From positions 34,430,140 to 34,494,139 of the forward strand of contig NC_058342.1 in NCBI RefSeq assembly GCF_905475395.1: a stretch of DNA of 64,000 nt, given 5' to 3'. The notes beneath the pieces were generated by a model. The model was given only the letters and a program-made list of their open reading frames with translations, was not told the DNA's origin and searched no databases. Position 1 is the stretch's first letter. Each line of letters begins with the position of its first letter. A program made the translations under genes and the position numbers. Shown here piece after piece: positions 58,101 through 64,000 of the stretch. The DNA is from Chrysoperla carnea. Lineage: Eukaryota; Arthropoda; Insecta; Neuroptera; Chrysopidae.

Positions 58101-60258
58101 GCTGCTATCAAAGATTTACTGCAAGTTATTAGGTGAGTCAATGCTTATTTTCCAGAATTATATACCTCAGGAAAAAGAACCTAGAAAGATTAAAACCTTT
58201 TACATAAAGTCGGAAGGTCGACCTAGAAAATTTCGAAATGTCAGGGAATTGAGTCTTTTGAAAAGTCTCAATTTCACTTCAGTGCAAAAGGAAAACTAGC
58301 GACACTAGAGGTATAAAAAGTAACTAACGTTTAAAAATTATTAATTCTCTCTCTAGAATTCAGTTTCTTTCTCTAACCTCCATGATTTGAACCGAGAAAG
58401 ATTCAAGATCAAAATTTCGTATAATGGACCATAAACCATGAATTTGTTTGCTTTTCCAGATCATTCCCAGAACATTTTAATGAGAGTACGATGTTTAATG
58501 GTGGACAACAAGCGCAAAAATTAAAAGAAGAATTTCGCTTACATTTTCAAAATATTTCCAAGATAATGGATTGTGTTGGTTGTGATAAATGTAAATTATG
58601 GGGTAAATTACAGGTTCAAGGATTGGGTACAGCTTTAAAAATATTATTTTCTGGTAAATTCGATAATGTTGATCCAAATGGTGAAGATATATCGAAATTA
58701 CCAAAACGTAAATTTCAATTAGAACGTAGTGAGATTGTCGCGTTACTTAATGCATTCGGAAGGTAAGCTCAAACATTGTTTTTTTTTGTTTTTTATGCAG
58801 GGAACTTGCATTCGAGAAAAAAAGCTTATTTTTTAATTTTCATAATTATGTCTAAGATTCTTAGCCAAAGATTTAAAGGAATGAATTGACGACTTTTTTC
58901 GGAGTAAGACGAGTGGAGATGCATTTTTTTGCATTCGATTCGTGAGGGCGTCTACAAACATTGTGGAAATGAAAAATTGAAAACTAAATATCGATTGAAA
59001 TTAATCTAATTTTGTTATACGGGGTTTTTGGGGCCACTGAACGTACCGCCGAGGTACCTGGTGTCCATTGCGGATTGCATACAACTCGTCTCTTTGAAGT
59101 TTTACGAGAATATGTAATATATTTCTTCGAAACTCGTTTCTTGGGGTTTTCGGCACCACTGAACACTAATATCATTACGAAACTGGATCCCAAAGTACTT
59201 GGTGCTCAGTGCGGACGAAAGGGGGACGCCCAAAATCGAAATTTGTTACATTTTCTCGTAAAATTTCAAGAGACGAGGTGTATACTTCCTGGCTTGGGCA
59301 CCAGATTTACAAAGTGCGTAGACGCCCTCATGAATCGAATGTAAAAAACCGTATCCTGATTCATCTTCGACAGTTGAACCGTTTTTAGTGCTTTATTTCT
59401 TTGTCTATCTAACAAGTAATCTGTATTAATAAGAACCTTCGAAAATGGACAGTTTTTGTACTTTTAAGTTTGCCCAAAACGTATTTTCTGATTTGCAAGT
59501 TGCCTAATTTTTTGTTTGTTTACGTTTCGAGTGTGTTTGTTGTTGAAAAATTTGTAAAAGTGTCTTATTTCGTGTTTGTCTCAACGTACATTATCCTGCT
59601 TTCAACGTTTTTTGAAATTTGGTTTGCAATTTTTTGGAATTTACAGTTTTGTCTGCGGAAGAAAAGTTTTCAGGCTATCATTTTTTCATTTCATCCTGAA
59701 ATTTTGCTCTGTAAATATTGGGAGCTGTGTTCATCAATTTTTTCATCCTGAGTTTTTATTTTGAGATTTTTTGTAATTTCTATTTTAGATTATCGACGAG
59801 TATTTTTGAGCTAGAAGAGCTTCGAAAACGAATAAGAACAAGGCGAATTGATATTTGGTAATAACTTTTATTTTTTTGGGTACTTTTTTTAGGATTGTTA
59901 TTTCTCGCCGAAATCTTTTTTCCACCAATTTTTTTCAGGTCACATTATTGTCTATTTTGGTCGGTTTTTTAGAAATTTCTTCGCACAATTGGTGCAAAGT
60001 TGAACTTAGGCGATAGAAAGTATATTGACTTCTGGCGAAGTCGATTTTTTTTTCTTAGGTTTTGTCTGAATGTGTTTTATGATTCTTTGGAATAAATTAT
60101 AAATTTACGATTGTCATTTTTCGCGTAGCTGGTAATTCTACGCTTAATTTACGCTTTGTTTATGATTTGAAGAAGTTGAAATAGCATTTTATTTTTTTAA
60201 TTCTAGATTATCGACAAGTATTTACGAATTAGAAGAATTTCGACGAATGGCGAGGTAA
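55045..60258 (+). CDS. Ero1: ER oxidoreductin-1 (whole gene, 5 coding exons, two alternative last exons)
   Basis: Flavoenzyme of the ER lumen that oxidises protein disulfide isomerase using O2. Joining 55045-55149, 56468-57140, 57871-58132, 58460-58762 and 60207-60258 gives 464 residues; with 59789-59861 as last exon, 471. Human ERO1 is 468. Signal peptide: hydrophobic [12 protein letters not shown]-terminal Cys pairs C32/C34 and C43/C45; PCPFW with C82; shuttle pair C91-x4-C96, C101; regulatory-type C130; C169, C211; FAD-contact block [11 protein letters not shown] (R190, T192, W203) and [10 protein letters not shown] (S242, H245), R284; active-site CVGCDKC (C385, C388, C391). The position I align with human R300 is Trp297; check. 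GT-AG sites and phases agree throughout. Confidence 0.97.
56230..56467 (+). mobile_element. Family A, 5'-truncated, ending at the Ero1 exon 2 acceptor
   Basis: From TTTTGCTTGAAACATTTTTT to TTAACTCAGTCAATTGTTTT. Where other copies read TTGTTTGTTTTCACTTG, this one reads TTGTTTTTATTTTCAG, the splice acceptor. The likely branch site (TTAAC, ~35 bases upstream) and pyrimidine tract are therefore transposon sequence. Confidence 0.75.
56468..57140 (+). CDS. Ero1: Ero1 coding exon 2
   Basis: Starts [20 protein letters not shown] and carries the shuttle cysteines and the first FAD block. The donor is TCTG|gtaagt. Its acceptor (tattttcag) lies at the very end of a family A transposon copy. Confidence 0.96.
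57251..57345 (+). mobile_element. Family C fragment in Ero1 intron 2
   Basis: TTAAGGTAGTACGAGCACCA to TTCAACTTTGATGATGAAT: the left end of the foldback family at 1459, truncated by or adjacent to the LINE tail. Confidence 0.65.
57354..57595 (+). mobile_element. 5'-truncated LINE tail in Ero1 intron 2
   Basis: 57354-57500 encodes the final 49 codons of a non-LTR pol ([38 protein letters not shown]). A ~95-bp 3' UTR nearly identical in layout to the 39.2 kb copy follows. Confidence 0.8.
57871..58132 (+). CDS. Ero1: Ero1 coding exon 3
   Basis: Acceptor gcttctag|AAACG, donor TTAG|gtgagt. Encodes [20 protein letters not shown] and [20 protein letters not shown], the helical core around the FAD. 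Confidence 0.96.
58460..58762 (+). CDS. Ero1: Ero1 coding exon 4 (active site)
   Basis: Acceptor ttttccag|ATCATTC, donor GGAAG|gtaagc. Encodes [20 protein letters not shown], the C-x2-C-x2-C active-site motif next to the flavin, and ends ALLNAFGR. Confidence 0.96.
58921..59350. mobile_element. ~430-bp foldback element in Ero1 intron 4
   Basis: Left end GCATTCGATTCGTGAGGGCG then TCTAC (58930-58954); right end mirrors it as GTAGACGCCCTCATGAATCG. Interior blocks (TTTTTGGGGCCACTGAAC, GAGGTACCTGGTG, TACTTGGTGCTCAG) match the palindrome at 11100-11455. Confidence 0.75.
59789..59861 (+). CDS. Ero1: Ero1 alternative last exon 5a
   Basis: Acceptor ctattttag|ATTATCGAC. Joined to exon 4 it reads [17 protein letters not shown] plus seven residues, then TAA. 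It keeps phase. An AATAAA at 60091-60096 lies between it and exon 5b and could serve it. Its tail is longer and more basic than that of 5b. Confidence 0.7.
60091..60096 (+). promoter_or_regulatory. Candidate poly(A) signal for exon 5a
   Basis: AATAAA 230 nt after the 5a stop and 111 nt before exon 5b. Its position would separate the two terminal exons. Confidence 0.4.
60207..60258 (+). CDS. Ero1: Ero1 alternative last exon 5b
   Basis: Acceptor taattctag|ATTATCGAC, then [21 protein letters not shown]. Closest to the usual short ERO1 C-terminus. AATAAA at 60283-60288 follows 24 nt after the stop. AG|gtaata overlaps the stop, so further splicing cannot be excluded. Confidence 0.8.
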
Positions 60259-60282
60259 TAGATTTTAAGTATAAGTTTAGTA

Positions 60283-60288
60283 AATAAA
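60283..60288 (+). promoter_or_regulatory. Candidate poly(A) signal for exon 5b
   Basis: AATAAA 24 nt after the 5b stop. Confidence 0.5.
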
Positions 60289-61140
60289 TTTAAAAGTATC
60301 CACGGACAGAAAAAACATCACAATCTAAAATATTGTATATAAAACAAATCGATGTGTATAGTAAAAAAAAAACAATTATTTGGTTCTTAAATTCTGGGAA
60401 TATATATTTTCTATTTTTTTTTCTAAGTAATTCTAAAAAATTTCTAAATCATTGTATTTCAATTACCAAACAATTATTCTTTCATAATTAAAAATACGTA
60501 ATTGCAAAATCATATTCAATTATTCCCCCCTCAGTTTACTAGCACTCTCTGAGCCACTCAAGTTTCTAAAATAATTTAAATATTCAAATTGGAAAATAAT
60601 TATTCAATTGAAATCCTCCTTGTAGGGACCTTCTCAAATTTGTCAGGGCTCGTAGACAGTTTAAAGGTTAATCCGGCTCTGGCCACAGCCTATTTACAAT
60701 AAACATTGATAAAAAATGGTCCAGTTTAAGGGGCTGATTTAAGCACATTATATCCCATTGGAAAAATAACTTATAGCATTTTTCGAAAATATGTAGTTTC
60801 AAAAGAAAATTGTTGATAGTTTGAAAGAGATCATGCGACAGTGTACTTAGATTTGTGCGTGTACTTAGCGTTAATTTTGAAGGAAAACTTAACTATTTTT
60901 AGTCTTTGATATTTTCTTCTATCTCGATTTTTAAAAGATATATTTTGATAGGGACAAACGCATGAACTGTTTTTCGAAGAAGGACTTTTTTCCAATTACG
61001 ATTTCCTCGGTTTATACCTGTCTCCCCTCAAGGCATACTGTAAATACTTTTTGATTGAAGATAATTGTTTAGTAATCGAAATACTTTTAGAAATTAGGGG
61101 AAATTGAAGTGAATAATCAGGGTATCAATTACAATCCGCA

Positions 61141-61489
61141 AAAATATAAATACGACACTTTTTGTTTTCGAATGTTGTTATTGTAAAAAAGTTTTGGTTT
61201 ATTGCACGGTACATACATATAAACCAAATACATGCTTTGTAGTCAAATAATGAGTTATTTTTAGCTTTACAATATCACACAACTACAAAAATATATAATA
61301 TATTGTGTGCAAGTGTTGCTTATAAATTTGATAATATAGATATCTCTCTTCAATCATCAATACTATAACTATAGTCGTCTCTGTTCATCAAATGATGGGT
61401 CTATTATCTTATCTCCCAACCAGCAAACAAATCAGAACGATAACGTGCGATAAAGAACATGGTTCCAAAAAGTGTCGTATTTTTATTTT
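61141..61489. mobile_element. TIR element containing a family E segment
   Basis: AAATACGACACTTTTTG near 61148 is mirrored by CCAAAAAGTGTCGTATTT at 61465. The interior from 61196 to ~61400 matches the end of family E in reverse (TTTATTGCACGGTACATACA). Confidence 0.6.
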
Positions 61490-62299
61490 GGTGGGGTATA
61501 TTTTTTGAGATGAAATAAAGAAACCATGACTTTTTTTTTAAAAAACACAACGAACAAAGATTTAAGAATCAAATAAACAATTTATTTAAATTAAACTTAA
61601 AAAATTATTTATAGTAATTTATTAAATAGAAATTTTGTAAATATTTTATGATCAACATTTTTGAAAAAAAAAATTGTTTTTTTAGATGAATAGAATAGCC
61701 CAGATAGTTTTTGGCTTCGGCTGGCTTTAATTTCATTTCTTCCCCCCCTTTCTTCACTTATTGTGTACGTTTTTTTATGAACAATTCTTGTAATTTTAAA
61801 AATAGTTTGTGTCACTTTTTGGATTTTTTTTTTTGTATTGAGTAAAAAAATTCTGGGCATTCTGTTCGATTTATAAATAAATGAAAAGTCTCAATTATTT
61901 AAGTGCTCGAAAAACAATGAATCCTTTTCGTATTTGTAAAACACGAATGATTTTTCTTTGATTCACGTGTTTGTTAGTTGCTAAATTCAGCTTAAACGCA
62001 TGTGTGTCTGTGATTAGATGATGATCTGATTTGTTTCACCACTGATAAACTTAATTCTCTAAATCTCTAAAATTTTACTCGAAAATTGGGACAAAAGAGA
62101 TAAACAAATCAAACGGAAACAAATCTCCATCAAAATTTTTTAATTACTGTACTTTTAGTCTAAGAGTAGATGGACAAACAATCCGATGATAAATTTCATC
62201 CTGTCAAAAAAAGCTTTCATGATGGCCATATTAATGGAAAACATGGAAATGTCAGGGGTTTCAAATTCTACTGGAAAAGTCATGAGAGAAATGGCGCAT

Positions 62300-62690
62300 A
62301 TGATCGTAATATCCAAAGCCAGATTAACGAACGCCCCTAGGCAATGCAATTATCGGGATCATTTTTCAGACGTTTGAAGACCTCCGGCTCTTTTCAATTT
62401 GATGAAGGGATATGAGGAAAATTAGACGCGGGTATTTTGATTTATTCTTGTTGAATGAAAGAAAATAGTTTTGACGTAATATAATGTAACTCATCCGTAT
62501 TATTAGTTCTACTACTCGACACTAGATAGCTCTGTTCTGTAAATATTTCATCAGCTGACAGTATGCGACGGAAAAAAGCAATAATTACCTATTATCATTA
62601 TAAGGATCCAAATTTGCCTACCCTGCCTAATTGTTGATCCGGTCCTGGTGATATCTGAAGTCATATTTAGTAAAATGATTTTCCCTGTTC
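62300..62690 (-). repeat. Dispersed repeat H, copy 2
   Basis: Inverted partner of 52250-52790: CATCAGCTGACAGTATGCGA and TTATTAGTTCTACTACTCGA match it in reverse complement. Confidence 0.6.
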
Positions 62691-63852
62691 GTTATTTTCT
62701 AAATTTTCATTCCACTTTCTTTCAAAACAAGTTAAAAGAAGTAATTCATCAGAGAATTTTTGAGAATTCTTCAACTGGAAAACCTGGAAGAGGTTATTTT
62801 GGAAAAATAATGGCTGCCATGAAATAGGTTTAGGTTTATAGTCTAAAAGCTCTTAGGCCCCTTATTATTCGTGATATTGATTGTATACAGGCATCTAAAA
62901 AAATATTTGTTGTACGGTATTTTTATGAAAATAGTTTTCAATATAAAATCTACATATATTTTTGAAATTTTACTGAAAATTAATTAAAAAAATGTGCCTT
63001 AATTAAAAAAAAACTAATGAATTTAATTTTTACACTAAAACTTCTTAAATAAAAAAAGAAAAAAAACTTATGTGCCAACTTTAACAAATCAAATTTTCTA
63101 ACTGAAGAAAACTATTTTCATAAGAATTTTCCAATTTAGAGTTAGAAGTTTAAATCTATTGAAAAAAAAACATCACATTAAAATATATAATGTTGTAGTC
63201 AGAAAAAAAAATGTATTTGTAAATTTTGGGTGACGGAAAAAAAAAACACATTGTGAGAAAAAATAAAATTTTTTACAAATGATTTTTTTTGTATTTTATT
63301 TCATATTCGATATTTTCTAGGATGTAACGCGGAAAATTTTGCAAAAACCTGAAAATTTCAAAGAATAGAACCCCTTACCACAGTTTTAATAAAACTGAAC
63401 AAGGGCAGAGTGTCGGGGCCCCAAGACAATGCAGTTCTCCGGGGCACCTAGGCGATGTGAAAACCAGTTGGCGACTTTTTTTTCTTCGAAAATCACCTTG
63501 GCCTTCTTTTGTGGGGCCCTCTTCGTTAAAATTTGCATTTTCCTTTTTTTTTTAGTTTTCGTAAATCAAATAAGCACGCCCCTCTTGTAAAAATTTGTTT
63601 TTTTCTCTTTGTGACCTTTCTCCGACGGAATCTAGGATATTCCCTAAACGGCCTAATGATTCATCCGCCATTACAAGAAGTGAAATTTATAAAATAGCTG
63701 AATGTTAATGTTTTTGAAAGCAGAGCTTTTTATAGAGAATAAATTATTTTCGTAAACCTTATAATAAAAGATTTCCATAAGTAGCCAACTTAGCTAGACA
63801 GCCTGTATACATATTTATTGTTACAAACACATTCATATAAATGTTTACTTAC

Positions 63853-63903
63853 ATTCTCGAATTTTTCTAATAATTTGTATAATTCACTCACAGATGGCAC
63901 CAT
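63853..63903 (-). CDS. Possible first coding exon of a - strand gene
   Basis: On the - strand ATG in a good context (AGAAATGGTG) opens 17 codons (MVPSVSELYKLLEKFEN) directly followed by a consensus donor gtaagt. I do not recognise the protein and found no matching downstream exon in the window. The reverse reading (a + strand acceptor cacag|ATG) is an alternative. Chance is quite possible. Confidence 0.25.
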
Positions 63904-64000
63904 TTCTTAAAAAATACTTTTCAAAACTTCACCTCTTGTTTGTAAATTCAAAACTGTAGACTTTTTCGCAAGTAAAGAGGAAAAGCATTTCTTGCATCTC

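Larger units (their letters stand above)
60289..63852. other. Region downstream of Ero1
   Basis: AT-rich with no recognised exon. Contains the element at 61141-61489, dispersed repeat H (62300-62690) and GC-richer decayed repeat text around 63400-63660 (GGGGCCCC, CCGGGGCACCTAGGCG). Confidence 0.6.

Noticed and set aside
57776..58141. A 121-codon - strand open frame opposite Ero1 exon 3
   Set aside because: It mirrors the Ero1 exon, has no family similarity, and the + strand reading is clearly ERO1.
62155..62377. Overlapping open frames on both strands near 62.2 kb
   Set aside because: They adjoin dispersed repeat H, have no recognisable domain, and both strands are open by chance.

Overview
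The window is AT-rich nuclear DNA from an insect. The evidence is intron-rich genes of the Hippo and endoplasmic-reticulum oxidation pathways, a 29.8 kb intron packed with interspersed repeats, mariner, Helitron, SINE and LINE relics, and LINE tails of CCTAA units. I cannot fix the order or species.

Three protein-coding genes on the + strand are supported. (1) yorkie (YAP), 6458-39506, six coding exons, 471 residues. It has a TEAD-binding segment, four HxR/KxxS Warts/LATS-type sites, two WW domains, a coiled coil, a DSG phosphodegron-like motif and a C-terminal LTWL PDZ-binding motif. WW1 is split by the giant first intron. (2) An intronless, unrecognised 265-residue ORF, 47602-48399. (3) Ero1 (ER oxidoreductin-1), 55045-60258, five coding exons. 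Its last exon is present twice in tandem (59789-59861 and 60207-60258), which predicts two alternative C-termini. A weak candidate first exon of another gene lies on the - strand at 63853-63903.

The rest is repeats. 1-6.1 kb is intergenic, with an internally deleted mariner and a foldback element. Intron 1 of yorkie (7.0-36.9 kb) holds a ~217 bp higher-order tandem repeat, many copies of an unclassified ~560 bp family (here 'family A'), a ~510 bp family B, TTAA-ended foldbacks (family C), tRNA-derived SINEs, a LINE relic, two Helitrons with full terminal hallmarks, a P-element-like MITE with a perfect 8-bp target duplication, and 306-bp palindromic satellite arrays. One satellite array ends ~80 bp before exon 2. 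The interval 39.5-55 kb holds pogo-like MITEs, the orphan ORF, a 30-bp-TIR element and a 1,562-bp element that is one exact giant palindrome.

yorkie is the transcriptional co-activator at the end of the Hippo growth-control pathway. Ero1 reoxidises protein disulfide isomerase in the ER. Nothing in the sequence links them functionally; they look like chance neighbours. The observations most worth following are the duplicated Ero1 terminal exons, the transposon end that abuts an Ero1 splice acceptor, the exact 1.56 kb palindrome (a possible hairpin-RNA source), and the SINE that shares its tail with a LINE family in the same window.
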